From: Obelidium mucronatum
Lineage: Eukaryota; Chytridiomycota; Chytridiomycetes; Chytridiales; Chytriomycetaceae
Direction of reading: 5' to 3'
DNA: 64,000 bases
Assembly (NCBI GenBank): GCA_025765595.1
Contig: JAIVFH010000079.1
Coordinates: 1 to 64,000, forward strand
Positions 20,550 to 33,299 of this stretch are shown here, piece after piece. The position numbers and the translations under genes are program-made. The number at the start of each line of letters is the position of its first letter. Position 1 is the first letter of the stretch. The notes under the pieces were generated by a model. It did not search any database, was not told the origin of the DNA, and saw only the letters and a list, made by a program, of their open reading frames with translations.

Positions 20550-21288
20550 TATTATTTGTTTTTTGAGGGTTTTTTCTTGCGAAGTTCACGATATCTGGGA
20601 ACATTGAGTTGTTAGTCGCCAACATAGATTTCCCACGAGAAAGTAGGAGCTATTTCAGGTTGTCTCATTTTATGAGCCACGGCCCTTTAGCTGAGCGGCT
20701 TATCGATGCTATTGTGATGATATCTGTCCCATCCTTTTTTGTGCTTCCACACTCGCCCAATCTCCAATAAAACATAACGCGGCCTATGAACTGCTGACAG
20801 TTTGAGCGTCCGATTTGGCCTGGCTGGTTTTGTGCGTGGAGATCACTACTCACAGGTGTACTTGAGAGTAAAACGCGTCACAGAAGTACTCTTTGTGGAT
20901 AGGTTATTGAGCAGTAAGGTGCGTCAAGACTCAAGCGGCGATAGATGATAGGTAACACCCGCGTACGATTGGAAACTTGGGAAGAAAAAAGTAGAGGGAC
21001 GCGACGAGGGACAATGGAAAGGGAAATCTGCACTGAGTTATTTTTTTTCTTTCTTTTTTTTTTTTTGGCTTCCAGAAGCAACTGATTCTTGCGATTGGTC
21101 AATGTTTCCTTCCCAAAGCTTTCCCCTCCAGGAGTTGTGTTTTGTGTTTTTTTAATTGTGGGGGGGATCAGACTTTTTTTTTTCTGACCAATGAGATTTC
21201 GCCAACAGTCTCAAAATCCACCAAATTCTATACACCCCCTTTTTTTTTAACAAAACAGAAACAGAAAAAAAAAAGGATTTGAAATTAA
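20550..21288. other. Divergent intergenic region (Rsr1 / disulfide isomerase)
   Basis: No coding or RNA gene was recognised. It contains poly-T and poly-A runs near 21040-21070 and 21170-21265 that precede the isomerase start codon. Confidence 0.35.
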
Positions 21289-23172
21289 ATGCAGCTCGTT
21301 CACGTTCTGCTGGGACTATTCGCGACTGGGATTGCCCCTGCTTTGGCTCTCTATTCGACGCGTGATACTGTTATCCAGGCCACTGCATCCACCTTCAAAG
21401 AAGCAGTGCTGGACACGGAGCATGCGGTGATGGTCGAGTTCTTTGCCCCCTGGTACGTGTCTGCAAGTAGCCGTATGTTTGTGCTAATGACTGAATAATG
21501 TTGTACAGGTGTGGCCACTGCAAGAATTTGGTATATTCGAAACAACTGGTGTCTTCAATCCGCAGCTAAACCAAAAACACATCAACAACAACAACAACAA
21601 AACCGAAATTCAGGCCCCCGAATACAAAAAGGCGGCAGACAGTTTAAAGGGATTGGCTAAGCTTGTAGCAGTGGATTGTGATGCTGAAGCCAACAAGCCA
21701 CTTTGCGGGCAATACCAAATTCAAGGTAGATTTACAAGGGGGTTTCGGCCAGCTCTGCTGGTTGCTAAAGCCTCGTGCTTTGTATGGTTGCAGGTTTTCC
21801 AACGTTGAAGTTCTTCGGAAAAAACAAGAAGTCTCCACAGGGTAACAATATATCCAGCTCGTTAACCCAATCGTTTATTCCTAAACTCTGATGTGTTTTG
21901 TAGATTACCAGGGCCAAAGAACAGCCAAGGCAATTGTCGACTACATGATTCCACAAATCCCCAACAATGTGCAGTTGATTGGAACAAAGGGGAAGGCCAA
22001 GGCTCTCGAGGAATTCGTTATTCAAGAGGTATTCAAAACCATTTTATGTTCTTTGTGGATGACCTTTCACTAATGTTTTTTTTTTCATAAATTTCCACGA
22101 TTCCAGCCAACTCTCCCAAAAGCAATGCTCATTTCCAAAAAGTCATCCACATCCCCACTTCTCAAAGCTATTTCCACTGAATTCAAGTCGCGGTTAATCG
22201 TGGGTGAATTGAGAACCTCCGAAGCGGAAACCTTGGCCAAGGTCGAAGCTGTGCGAAAGTTTGATACGTATCCTGTCTTGGTCGTATTTCCAGTGGGTGT
22301 CACGAGTGCTGATGGAGTTGTTGTATATGACGGTGAGGCTTTTTTTTTTATTTGTTTTGGTTTTGTTGCACGACGTATAACATGTTTTCCGTGGTGGGTT
22401 TTTTAGGTGCGTTGAAGAGTGCTCCACTTACGGCCTTCTTGGATAAATACGCCCTTCCAAAGCCAAAGAAAGCCTCCAAGGAACCCAAGAAAAGTGGCAG
22501 TGCAAAGAAGGACGGAAAGAAGGAAGGAAAGAAGTCTGCCAAGAAATCTGAAGAAGAAGAAAAGGCTGCCGATCCAGAACCATGTAAGCTATTTTTTTTT
22601 TCAAGGTTAAAGGAAGAAAAAGATGAGTCACTAAAAACTGGTTGTTTTGTTTTCCAAGTTGATCCTATTGTCCACGAAATTGTCGACCAAGCCACTTTGG
22701 ACACTCTCTGTATTGAAAAGTCTGGAGTATGTGTTCTTGGAATCTTGACTCTTGAAAGCGAATTTGAAGAATCCGTTGCGGCCCATAAGACAGATTTGGC
22801 TATTCTTGAAAAGGTGAAAGTATCGCGTCATGGTTTGACTTTTTTAATACTTACAAAACGTGTATTTTATAGATTAAAAAGAAGCACCACGACAAGAAAT
22901 CTCCCTTCCACTTTACATGGCTCAATCCCCTTCGTGATCCAAAGCCATACCTCCTTACTCAATTTGACACACCCGACTCTTACCCTGGTCTCTTGATTGT
23001 CAACGCGAAAAAGGGAGTGTACAGAATTCATCGTGGTGGGTTCGATGAAGCTAGCGTCGAATCCTTTTTGGATGATGTCTTGAAGGGACGTGGAAGAAAC
23101 TTGAAATTCGATTGGAAGGTTTCTTTGACAAAGGAGGGAGCAAAGAAGAAGGTTGAGAAGGACGAGTTGTGA
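21289..23172 (+). CDS. ER protein disulfide isomerase, one CGHC site, KDEL end
   Basis: The protein starts MQLVHVLLGLFATGIAPALA (signal peptide). A thioredoxin domain follows, VMVEFFAPW/CGHCKNL, with the catalytic CGHC. It continues APEYKKAADSLKGLAKLVAVDCD, FPTLKFFG, later redox-inactive domains, a Lys-rich KKDGKKEGKKSAKK spacer and a final KDEL (stop 23170-23172). It should oxidise and isomerise disulfides in the ER lumen. At least eight exons were followed. Exon 1 is 21289-21452, and exon 2 is a 22-base micro-exon (21509-21530) that carries the whole active-site motif. Only one CxxC thioredoxin motif is visible, unlike classical two-site PDI, so it is closer to P5/Mpd1-like proteins. Confidence 0.9.
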
Positions 23173-23476
23173 AACCCCACTTTTTTTTTCCCCCATTCTC
23201 AAAATAAAAACATACTGTATCCATGAGTATGGTTTTTTATATGAAGTCCTTTTATTTGGAGCGATTAACTTAACTTAGAAAGAGATGATGTGATTTGCAA
23301 AATAAGGATGTTGAAAATAAAATAAGAGGCACTGGGAGTGACATTGAAAAATAGATAAAAATAAAAAGGAATAAAAAAGGAATAAAAAAAAAGACGCAAC
23401 AGAGAAGGTTTGATTAATAAATTTGGGGTGAAAGCACACAACAACAAGTCAGTGTTTGTGGAAGTGATTAACTCCT

Positions 23477-25839
23477 TTAGCGCCTGGAAGAAGACGCACC
23501 CGACCGCGGCTTCCGCTTCTTCTTGAGCTTCTCATTAACAGCAATGGGACTCCCACAAGCTTCTTCCATCCTCATCCTTTCCTCTTCATTCAGTTTCGGA
23601 AACATTTGCAGCCACCGAGTACGACATTGTCTCTGAGTCCGGTTTGGGATATTAGCAGCAATCTTGACCCAGCTTTTACCAAACGTTTCGAGCCCCTTCA
23701 ACAAAAGGGCGTCCTCCTCTTCCAGCCATTTCCCTTTCCGGATCTTTGGGTCCAAGGCTTCTTGATACCGGGCAGCACATTGAACTCCCGTCCGACCATG
23801 AACAGCCAATGCGATTTTTTGCCAGTTCAAGTCAGATGTGGAACCGTCGTCGTCGTCGTTGGCAGCAGCCTTGTCCACCTGCCGCTCCTCAAGATCTGCC
23901 TCGTCTCCATCATCTTCATCATCATCCTCAACAGCAGCAGCAGCAGCATCTACAACAAAGTCCTTCTTTGACCGATGATGACACGGACGGCGGCGACGAC
24001 GAAGCGCCAATTCCGCTCGTACCGCAGAAACCAACAATTCATCTTCACGACTTGTCCACTTTCCACGCACGATTTCATTGTTGAGTGCTCCTGACCAACG
24101 GGCGCTGCATTGGATCGGGCTGCGGTTGGGTACAAGGTTTGCGATTCGAACCCATTTCCCAGTGATATCGCGGGTGTGGTTTTTGGTTACGCGGGCAACG
24201 GCTTCGCGGAGGAGGGAGTCTTCTTCTGGGGTCCATTTGTTGTATATGGATTGTTGTTGGTGTTGTTGGTGTTGGTGTTGGTGTTGGTGTTGGTGTTGGT
24301 GGTGTTCTTCTTGAAGGGGGGGTGGTGAGGACGGGTTTGGAACGGTTGTGGAAGTGGTTGCGGTTGTTCTTTTGGAAGCAGCAGCTTCATTTCCTGTTGC
24401 AGAATAACTATCATCGTCATCGTCGTCGTCGTCGTCTTCATCAACGTCTTGGTCAAAGTTGTCTTGGTTTTCATTGTCGTCGCTTTCCTTGTATTCAGCA
24501 ATGGGGGATGGAGTTGAGGTAGCAATGATGGCGGCGGTTGCGGCAGTGGCGATTGTCGCTGCATGACGCATTGGACGCAAACGCTGCTGCTGTTGTTGTT
24601 GTTGCTGCTGCTGCTGTTGTTGGAATTGCGGGTAAGGAGAATAACGGGCTGCGGCATTTTTGTTGGACGACGTCGAATGTTGACGATGCGGGAGCGGTAC
24701 CAGTGCTGCTGCCGCAGGCGGTGAAAGATTTGATTCGTGACGAGCAATCGTAACGTGCTCTGTCTTCATCAAGTTGGTCACTTGAGGCGTTGTAGGGGAG
24801 AGAAGCGATAAATTGGAATCAAAAGGAAACGAATCCGTGGTGGTGGTGGTGGTGGATCCGCCTAGCACAATTGGTTTGAGGGGAGCAAAATGGCTAGACA
24901 CTGGGAGAGTTGTGTTCACATTCATGAAAGGAGAGTTAAATAACGATGGGGCCATGCAAATAGAAGAAGATTGTTGAGGTTGTTGATGTTGTTGGTTTTG
25001 ATGGTGTTGCTGTGACAGTAGTTGGTGGTGGTTCGGGTGCAATTGCTGCGGTTGGTGATGAAGAGGTAGTTGTTGGTGGTGAAAGTCTGAACCATTGCTG
25101 AAAAAGGCGGACTCTTCGTTGTTGATTGACGAAGTACTATTAAAGTATCCCCCTGGAAACACATAGTTTTGTTGCCGTTGTTCAGGAAAGTGAGGAAACA
25201 CATTCAATTGAGGCACAAAACTCTGTTCAGTGAGTGGAAGTGGTTGTGCTTGTTGATTGTGAAATTGAGATTGATGTTGCTGCTGCTGCTGCTGCACCTG
25301 CTGAAACTGCTGATACTGATTCATGAAAACCAGCTCGTTGTAAGGAGCAGCAGAAGCAGAAACAGGAGGCGGAGAGACAGACAGTGATACGTCGGGTGAA
25401 AACGAATAGGGAGCCGAGTGCGGCTCGGGAAACAAGTGAGCATCCATCACATATTGCGGAATAAACTGATGGGCAGTGCTGTTGGTGTTGGCATTGGCGC
25501 TGCTGGAGTGATCCGCCGCATGGAAGGCAAGGGGGGCAGACGACGCCACAATGGGAGTCGCCAGCAGCGGATGCGCATCGACGCCGAAGCCGAGCGCCGC
25601 TGCCTGGGCAAATGCGCCGTCTTCGTCCGCCCGCGCGCGGGTGTCTGAGCACAAAAAGACGTAAGATTAATTGGTGAAAATTTTCGCATCTCTCTTCGAC
25701 AATCACCCGACGACGACGCACCCGCTTCCGGCTTCGGCCGCGGCGACGGCGGCGGCGTCCAGCTGGTCTTTTTGCGCACGGGTCCGAGCCCGGCGCTCTG
25801 CGTGTCCGAGGGTTGTCGTTGTTGTTGTAAGAGGTCCAT
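23477..25839 (-). CDS. MYB-type transcription factor with three C-terminal repeats
   Basis: Two exons (start MDLLQQQRQPSD at 25839; intron GTGATT..CTCAG at about 25648-25708). The N-terminal two thirds are low complexity: poly-Q (CAG/CAA), Asn/His/Gln-rich tracts, an acidic Asp run and HQHQHQ. Three Myb repeats follow: YNKWTPEEDSLLREAV, then RGKWTSREDELLVSAV and RKGKWLEEEDALLLKGL. The middle repeat is split by an acidic/Ala insertion of about 70 residues between helix 1 and LNWQKIALAVHGRTGVQC. The last repeat has the normal tryptophan spacing (WVKIAANIPNRTQRQCRTRW). It is a nuclear DNA-binding regulator with unknown targets. The 5' exon and the start of exon 2 are GC-rich. Confidence 0.88.
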
Positions 25840-26841
25840 TTCGATAATAATTAACTGCCTGGCAAGAGTTAGGCCCCTAAATTGGCAGCAGCAGACTCAA
25901 CGCCAACACGTACTATGAGATTCTAGAAGTGTGCTTGTAATGCAGAATGCTATGAGATCCTAGAAGATGCTGAAGTTGGCTGTCTTGGCGACGTAAATGC
26001 AATGAGAGATTTTTCTTTGCAACGAGGTCTTTGATCAAAATAGAAAATGAACCAAAAAAGGTGAGCATGCGCAGTTTGTCACACAAGTACTACAAGGCGC
26101 ATCAAAAGGAGTTGATGATTAAAAAATGCGAGGATTTGGGTCGTTGGCATCGTCCGCGTACGCACGCAGGCAATGCCAGTCCCAACTCGACTTGTTTGGA
26201 GCGTCATATACTCCTGCACATCTCCCGGGCACACACACATTGTCTAGGTTGAGGAGTGCATTGGTAGAAACGAACCGAGAGTGAAGACAATGAATAGGCT
26301 TGGAACGAAACTCCCTTTCCCTTTCATCTTTGCTGTTTTTGTGATTGCGCAGCATACGTGTGATTACTGACACGAATGCTTTCTTCAATAGGTGAGCAGT
26401 CTCCCCTCGGCATGGTCAACGCGCAGCGATAGGCTCTTCATTTGTGGACAAAGATTATAACAACAGCGAGGATGTTTGTTCCATTGGTTATTGTTCGGAG
26501 GTACCGCTTTGTCTTGTTGTTGTCAGACTTGAATTTGAAAGATCGTTTTGAGTGGCTTTTGTTTTCGAAGAAGAGCCCTTGATGGTGCATCATTTTTTTT
26601 TGTTTGATGACGCTTGAAGCGTTCCAAAGTTGACGAGACTGGTGGAGCAACAGCGCGAGTGCAAACTACAACAGTAGTAAAAAGCAATGAACGAAACGAA
26701 TAGGCTTGAACGAGTCCCATCATCCCTTTTTTTGCGCTTTCCCTTAATCATTCTTGTTATGAGCACTGGTTAACTTTATTTCTGTTTCAGGGTCAGTATT
26801 TATTAAAAAGCAATAAACATCAATAATAAACAAATAAGAAC
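25840..26841. other. Divergent intergenic region, no gene seen
   Basis: The region lies between the MYB gene and the next plus-strand gene. Short open frames on both strands lack domain resemblance and conserved splice structure. A motif TATGAGATYCTAGAAG occurs twice (about 25914-25930 and 25950-25965). Otherwise nothing was found. Confidence 0.35.
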
Positions 26842-29253
26842 ATGGCAGAGCGAGAGCAACGCGAACGCGAACGCGGCGGCCTCGTGGGGGCGCCCATCCC
26901 GCCGCTGCCGCTGCCGCTGCCGTCGTCGGCGCCGGCGGCCGCGCGGCCGCAGCCTCAGCCGCAGGCGCAGTCCACGCTGGCGACAACCACCGGCGCCACT
27001 GGGACCGCCGGCACCGCCGCCGCCGCCGCCGCGGGCGCCGCGGCATTCCCGTGGACGTGGACCACGGACGACGACCGCAGCGACGCGGCCACCATCGGCA
27101 CCAGCATTGCCGACTGGAACAACGACAAGGACGACGATGCGCCGCACAACGACGACGACGCGGTGACTGGTTTTGACGGTGAGTTTGTGTGTGAGTGTGT
27201 GAGTGTGTGTGTGAATGAGAGTGAGTGTAGTGACAACACGCACACAGCCGTCAAGCGCTGGGCCCTCCGCGTAAACAACTCGTCGTCGCTCACGGATCCA
27301 ATCGCAAACACGGACCAGCTCGACGCCGACCTCGACGAGCTCGTGCTGGTCCAGAACAGCCCGCTGCGCGTCCCGCTGGGCGCTGGCGCGTCGGCTCCAA
27401 CCGTGGCGGCGGCGGCGGCGGCGCCGACTGTGATGCGCCAACTGCCGCACTCGGACCAATTCAGACGAATGTCCACGAAAATCGACCAGTCGGTCCTGAA
27501 TGAGTGTTTATCGAATCTCGACGATGCTGATGCCGAAGCAGTATGCAACTTTATTGCCTCATATCGCGGACCCGATGTTGTTGGTGAGTGCAGATGATTT
27601 CAATTTATGAATATATTTGGGAATGTTTTTCTTATGATTGAATGCCGCAGCTGCAATGTATGCACACCTGGCTAAAATTCAGGATTTGAGAGCAAGCGAA
27701 CAACAAACTGTGGACGAAATGCCTGTGAAACCTTTGGATTGGGAATCTCTGGATTTGGATGGAAACGATGTCATTCATGGAAACCCCCAAGTCTTGATGA
27801 ATGATCATGTTCTTGTTCAACAAGATGAACACAGTACGCGACGTCAACGAGGTGGCGGTGCTGCTCATGAGAATGTGGTTTCTGCCGCACAACAAGCTGT
27901 TGATGGAGAAGAAGAAGGAGATGGAATCATTGTTGGAAGCAGAAGTAATCGTGGAATTGGCGGTGGTGCTGATGGTGTCAGGGGCACCACTGGGGCGTAT
28001 GGAAGCACCACTGAAGATGGAATCTTTTCGGTAAATTTTTTTTTGTTTGGTTTCTATTGGGTTTTAAGTTAAATATGTGTTCCTTATACAGGATGAAAAC
28101 GATGTTTGGGCCGAAACTGAAGGTGGCCACTCGGCCGAAAGTGATTGGATCATGTTGGATGACTTGTCTTGTGAGTTGGATAAATACTGCATGATGTATT
28201 CTATTCGGTTTTCTTTTTCTTTTTCGTCGTTTTTTCCTTCTTCCACTGCCACAGGCGGTGTATCCTTTCTTCTTCTGCTTTTTCTTCTCTTCACCTCTTC
28301 TGCTCCCCCTTCTCTTCTTTGCGACGATCATCTTGTTAACTAAAAACTTTATGTCCAGTGACTGATTCAATGATTCCAACATTGCAACACCTTCCAAAAC
28401 GCGCCCTCACAAAGATTCTGATTTATTCCCAAAACCCAAACCTGCTCAAAACATCCCGTCGTCTCTCTCGCCTGCCTCTACCAACTCTCGGTACAGATCT
28501 CGCCACTGTCATTATGGCGCTTTTGCCCCCATCAGTCCTTTTTACACCAGCCCCATCTTCATCTAGCAGCACCGCAAGTGAATTTGCTGCCTCAGCATCC
28601 CCCCATTTAAACGAAATCCTGACTCGCGCCGCCCACTCCCCTTACGCAAACAGATCCCCCTTAACGTTTCCCCGTCTTGCAACACTGGCCCAAGCGGCAT
28701 ACCCACAGGAAACGATTTCAGTTGAAACTTTGAGTGCTGTGTTGGATATTGGGTGTAAAGAAAAGAGATGGAATAGTGTACGTGGAGTCTTGAGTTTGTC
28801 CCAAGCCTTGTTTTCTGCGTCCAACAATAAGTTTGGAGTTGTAATCTCTGTGGACGATTTGGCTCAGCAACATATGAGACGACCGTTTGTTCCTTCCATT
28901 ACTGCGGCGGCTACTGCTGCTGTTGGTGTGGCTGAAGGAACTGTCCCTCCAGCGATTGTTTTAGGGGGGAGTGTGTATGGTTGTTTGTCAGCAAATGTGA
29001 TTGCGAATCATGGGAAGGCGTTGAATTTGGCGTTTTTCAAGGATCTGGTTGAGGAAGGAGGTCTTGTTTTTGATACTGGTGTGGTAAGTCTTGGTGAAGT
29101 TGTTGGAGGGTTTTTTTATTATTTATTTTCTGGATTTTTTTGTTTTGTTGTCTTTCTGATATCTCGTTTATTGTGTTATAGATTCGTCACTGTAGCGAGC
29201 AGTATGGTATTTCCGCGACTGTGGTGGATTACTTGTTGCAAAAAGCGCTGTAG
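26842..29253 (+). CDS. Hypothetical protein, GC-rich Ala/Pro-rich N-terminus
   Basis: At least six exons were followed, including 26842-27178, 27248 onward, and a last exon ending at TAG 29251-29253 with residues IRHCSEQYGIS...LLQKAL. The N-terminus is a disordered Pro/Ala/Gln and acidic region (PIPPLPLPLPSS, then AAAAAGAAAFPWTWTTDDD). The middle holds WDLDG-like acidic stretches and VDDLS. The C-terminal 250 residues look folded (PTLQHLPKRALTKILIYS, then ETLSAVLDIGCKEKRWNSVR, then VVISVDDLAQQHMRRPF). I do not recognise the family. Intron 1 is a GT/AC-rich microsatellite (GTGAGTTTGTGTGTG..). The first exon is markedly GC-rich compared with the last. Confidence 0.7.
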
Positions 29254-29466
29254 GTGATGGGTTCCGACAACCACGTGTGTTTTTGCTTGATTTTTTTTTT
29301 TTTTTTTTTTGTTGTTGCTCCATCCCCCTGTCTTTTTTCTTTGACTCATCACTCATTATCATTCCATTGTAGCTTTTTTTTTGGTTTTCTCTTTATACTT
29401 TTACATAGTCGAAATAAAAAAAAAATATCTGTAAAAAAAAAAGCAACGTAATCTACAAATTCATGT

Positions 29467-30766
29467 TCATGAAGCTCTTGATCGCTTCTTGCTGTCATAT
29501 TTCCTATTTGATTGAATGGACACAGTTCCACTTGATTGGGAGCCCGTGATGGTGGTGGTGGTGGTGGTTGTGGTGGTGGTGGTGGTTGCGGTGGTGGTGG
29601 TTGTGTTTGAAACTTGAATTGGAGGACGACTTGATTGGGGCCCGCTCTTGTCGCGAATTGCTTTCCCTAAAATCAAAATAAATAAATAAAATAAAATAAA
29701 TGAAAAATATATGAAAAACCAGTTGAAAATTTAGCCCAAGTCAATTTTCTGACCAAAAAAAAAAAACTCAACTAACAATACACTTCCAAATTCATCAACA
29801 AGAAAATCGCAACATCGTTTCCAAGATAAACTAGCGTCATTTGATTGAAATCAATATCATTGAATGAGTTCAGGTATGCAATTATGGAGTTTGTTGTGAG
29901 TGTCAACATGGACCGGAATACTGACAGAAAAGGTTTTAACAAAAAAAAAAAAAAATTCAAGCAGGATAAAAAAAGTAACATGAGTATATAATGCTGGAAA
30001 AAAAGAAAAGAAAGAAAAAAAAACCTCAAACCATTCTCCTTGACCAAATGGAAAAACAAGCTCCAAAACGGCAACAAATACGCCTTGTTTTTGAAAAATG
30101 CCAACACTGCGCCAATAGTTGCAAGGCAATCAATCACAATATCCCCCACCGCGCATTGGAGTGCCGAATTGAGGAGCCCTTGAGTAGCCGGGGCGATACA
30201 GGTGGCCAATTCCGGATCCCACTCGATATACGACGTGATGGTATCCACGACTCCCCATACTATCCTATTGATAAAGGCGAGAATTGAGAGTCCTAGGAAT
30301 ATTGTGCTTTCGGTGGCGATGTAGGACTTGTAGAGAATCAACCAATCTGTTTTTTTTTTTTTTTTTTTTTTTTTTTTTGAATTCAAAGTTTCAACATGAT
30401 AAATACTACATGTAACATGGTATAGTTACCAAATAAGATCAAATATCCATGGACAGTTACAGACTGCAAGATATTTATAGCCACGCAGAATATCCCCTCC
30501 AAAGGAACTGCAAGTACAATTGACAAGGATATCATATTCAACATTCCGCATATATTAAACGCACAAAGCAACGCGTTCAGTAGTGTCGAATTCTTGCTTC
30601 TGCTACTGGTACAGTTGTTGTTGTTGCCAATCCAAACTACAAACGAGTGGAGTTGAAGTGGTATGGACATGAAGGCGTGGTAACAAATTGTGAATCCCAT
30701 TCCGCATAGGAAAAAAGTGAAGGGCGGTCCTAGCGCTTCTAGGTCTCCTGTGGAAGATGTACCCAT
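29467..30766 (-). CDS. Polytopic membrane protein, unrecognised
   Basis: Four exons begin MGTSSTGDLEALGPPFTFFL at 30766. About six hydrophobic segments are visible (FTFFLCGMGFTICYHAFM; LLNALLCAFNICGMLNMISL; IFCVAINILQSVTVHGYLILF; STIFLGLSILAFINRIVW; VIDCLATIGAVLAFF; VAIFLLMNL). This resembles a small G-protein-coupled-receptor-like layout, but no diagnostic motif supports that. The last exon carries a poly-Thr stretch. Two donors are possible before it: GTTAGT at about 29787 leads to the stop at 29467, and GTGTAT leads to a Pro-rich tail ending at 29349. I prefer the first. Intron 1 contains a 30-base T/A tract. Confidence 0.6.
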
Positions 30767-31127
30767 TCTCAAAAAGAAAAAAAAAATATGGATTTACTCA
30801 ACAGAAAAAAAAGGAAGAGAGATAATGCGAAGAAAAAAAACCTGTTCATGTGCTTTTTTGATGTAACTTTCCTGTTGATGGAAAGGGGAAAACGAAATGT
30901 CATTCCATCCGTCAATAAAACTTTTGGTCATGTCACGCGATGGCTAAATCGCAGAAACCGATTTCTTCTTCGGAGTATAGCGACGTCGTCGCTTTTCAAC
31001 AGGAAAGCACTCTCAGAGTATTTGTGTTTAATTTTCAGACGGCTGTTTATTGAAAAATTGTCTTTGTTGATTCAAAAGTCAATCTTTCAACTGAGAAGCT
31101 AGAAACGCGACACATCCGATCATCACA

Positions 31128-31495
31128 ATGTCCAGTCGCGGCGTAAGGATCTTCCAACCCTTTCTTTTTTTTTGGATTGCGTCTTCTTGTGCTGAGAGCT
31201 TCTTTCTTTCCCTCGTTTTTGGGTCTCCAGAACACTCTGACAATGGCGTCTCTTCCCACTCCCGCGCGAAGAGTATACAACAAGGAGGTACAAAAGATCA
31301 AAAAAAAAAAGAAAAAAGAACACGAACACTGCGGCACTAAGAATATATCTCAACTCGTCTCTTTTCTTTTTGCAGAAATCTATTACAGTCATCACACGTG
31401 ACAACATTAGGACTTTGAAACCCCACATTACAGATCCCTCGCAAAAGCAAAAGGGCCCGGCTTTGCGACTTTCCTGTAACGAGCTGGACAGAATC

Positions 31496-31530
<35 letters not shown>

Positions 31531-33299
31531 TTAGTGAAACGAATATCGCCTTTTCTTTTCAACCCTCAAAGAACTCTGCAGTATTTCTCAGCAAAGAAGA
31601 GCTTCAGGAATATAATCATGAGCTCAATAATCAAAGATTAACTGCCGCGGAAGCCGCAAAAGCAAGAAAGGTCTGAAGAGGATGAGCCGACTTTTTTCTC
31701 CGTAACAAGAATTTTTGACTTAATTCCCCCTCTCCCCACAATAAAAAAAGGCCAAAATGGAGGAATACGACCACCAAAGGTCCTCCAATGCAAAGCTCTC
31801 TGCTCTCGAACAAGAAACCAAGGACAAGTCGAATTATCTGTTGGCGAAAGCTCAAATGCAACTCGAAGAGCAAGAAGACGAAATCAAACATATGAACGAG
31901 TTGATGTTATACGCAAAATGTGTTGCTATTCGTGATGTTCAAGTGGAGGAAAAAGTAAATGTCCCAGCACCGTGGAGCCTTTTTTTTTTTTTAACACTGT
32001 TTCTTTTTCTTTGGTGTCTCAATAGAAAATGATTGCACGGGAGAGAAAAGATGAAGAAGCGCGATTAGATGCAATGATGGAGTTGGAACGCGTGAATGAG
32101 TTGAAGAAGCTTGAAGAGCGCGAAAAAAAGAGAATTGAAGGTAAGCCCCCTCGTTTTCAAAAAGTTCCCCTGTTTCTAAAAGGTAAAAAAAAAAAAACGC
32201 CGTATCACTTAGAGCTTCGCAAAGGAGCTGCGAAAATTCGTATCCAAATCGAAGAGCGTCGTGAAGCTGCCTTGTTGGAACAAGAAAGGCGCGATCAAGA
32301 GACCAAGCAGATTTTAAAGGCTATTGCAGACATGAATGAGCAATTTAAAGTCGAAAAATTGAACAAAGTTAAAGCTCAGCGTGTCATGATGCAAGATGTA
32401 TGTACCGCCGATCAACCTCCCCTTTTTTTTCTTTTCTGATGGATTATTTTTTTTCTCATTAAAAAAAAAAAGGTTGCCAAAGCAAACCAGGAATCTACCG
32501 AACGCAAGCGCCAACAGAAACTTGCCGAAGAAGAAGAAGACAAAAAAGTTCTTCAGTATATCTTGGATAAGGAACAGCGCGAAATCGAAAAGGACAAGAT
32601 CACGCAACAGAAAAAAGCAGAGCGCGAGCAGGAGCTAGCGCGCCTTCGTGCAGCCCAGGAGAAAATGAGTGATAAGCAAGCACAACAGGATGCTTTGCGT
32701 GCTCAAAGAGCTTATGAAGCGTACGAACGAGAGTGGAGGCGGAAAGAGAAAGAAACTGCAGAGAAGCACAAATTGCAAGAGGACGAGCTGAAGGCAGAAA
32801 GAATTAAGCAACAACGTGCTCGTGAGCATGCAATTGCTGTGGAGGCAAGAAAAATGAAGGATGAATTCTTTGAAAATCTCAGGCGCCAGAAGGAGACGGA
32901 AGAGAGAATCAAGGCAGAAGAGCTCTTGAAACATGAAAAGAATAGACTTTATTCCACGGAAGTTCAGGTATTTTACTGATGAAAATCCATTGGCAAATTC
33001 TAAGAAAACCGCTCCATAGACACAAATTAGAGAAAAGGAAGCACTTCGCAAGAAACAGCGCGAAGAATTCTTCATGGAAGGTGTCAGACTTGCTTCAGAA
33101 CGTTTGGACAAGAAAAATAAGATTGATACTATTAAAGGCAGGAAGATTCAGGTAGATAACTGTTTCAGTTGAAGATGGCATCTAAAAAATGGCGCAAAAA
33201 TAGGAATTACGGAACATTGGCGTGCCTCAAAAGTATTGTAAAGAAATTGAGCGTCAAGTTAATGCCTCAGACAAACACACGTTCAGTATGGGTCACTGA
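31128..33299 (+). CDS. CFAP45: Cilia- and flagella-associated protein 45 (CFAP45)
   Basis: A multi-exon gene begins MSSRG at 31128. The CFAP45/CCDC19 signature is clear: VITRDNIRTLKPH near the start, then VFLSKEEL, LMLYAKCVAIRDVQVEEK, REWRRKEKE, RAREHAIAV and the C-terminal ELRNIGVPQKYCKEIERQ. The last exon (33209-33299, stop 33297-33299) is reached from a donor after GRKIQ, with intron 33152-33208. The protein is almost entirely Lys/Glu/Arg/Gln coiled coil. The family is a microtubule inner protein of axonemal doublets, so it would act in the zoospore flagellum. It is absent from fungi without flagella, which supports a chytrid origin for the window. Its upstream region is shared with the divergent membrane-protein gene (362 bp between starts). 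Confidence 0.92.

Noticed and set aside
20680..20710. tRNA-like patch (CCCTTTAGCTGAGCGGCTTATCG)
   Set aside because: Only a weak D-arm resemblance; no matching acceptor stem, anticodon arm or T-loop could be drawn.
26803..27548. Long minus-strand open frames opposite the gene at 26842
   Set aside because: GC-rich coding DNA depletes stop codons on the other strand; the plus-strand splice structure is coherent and these frames show no domain.
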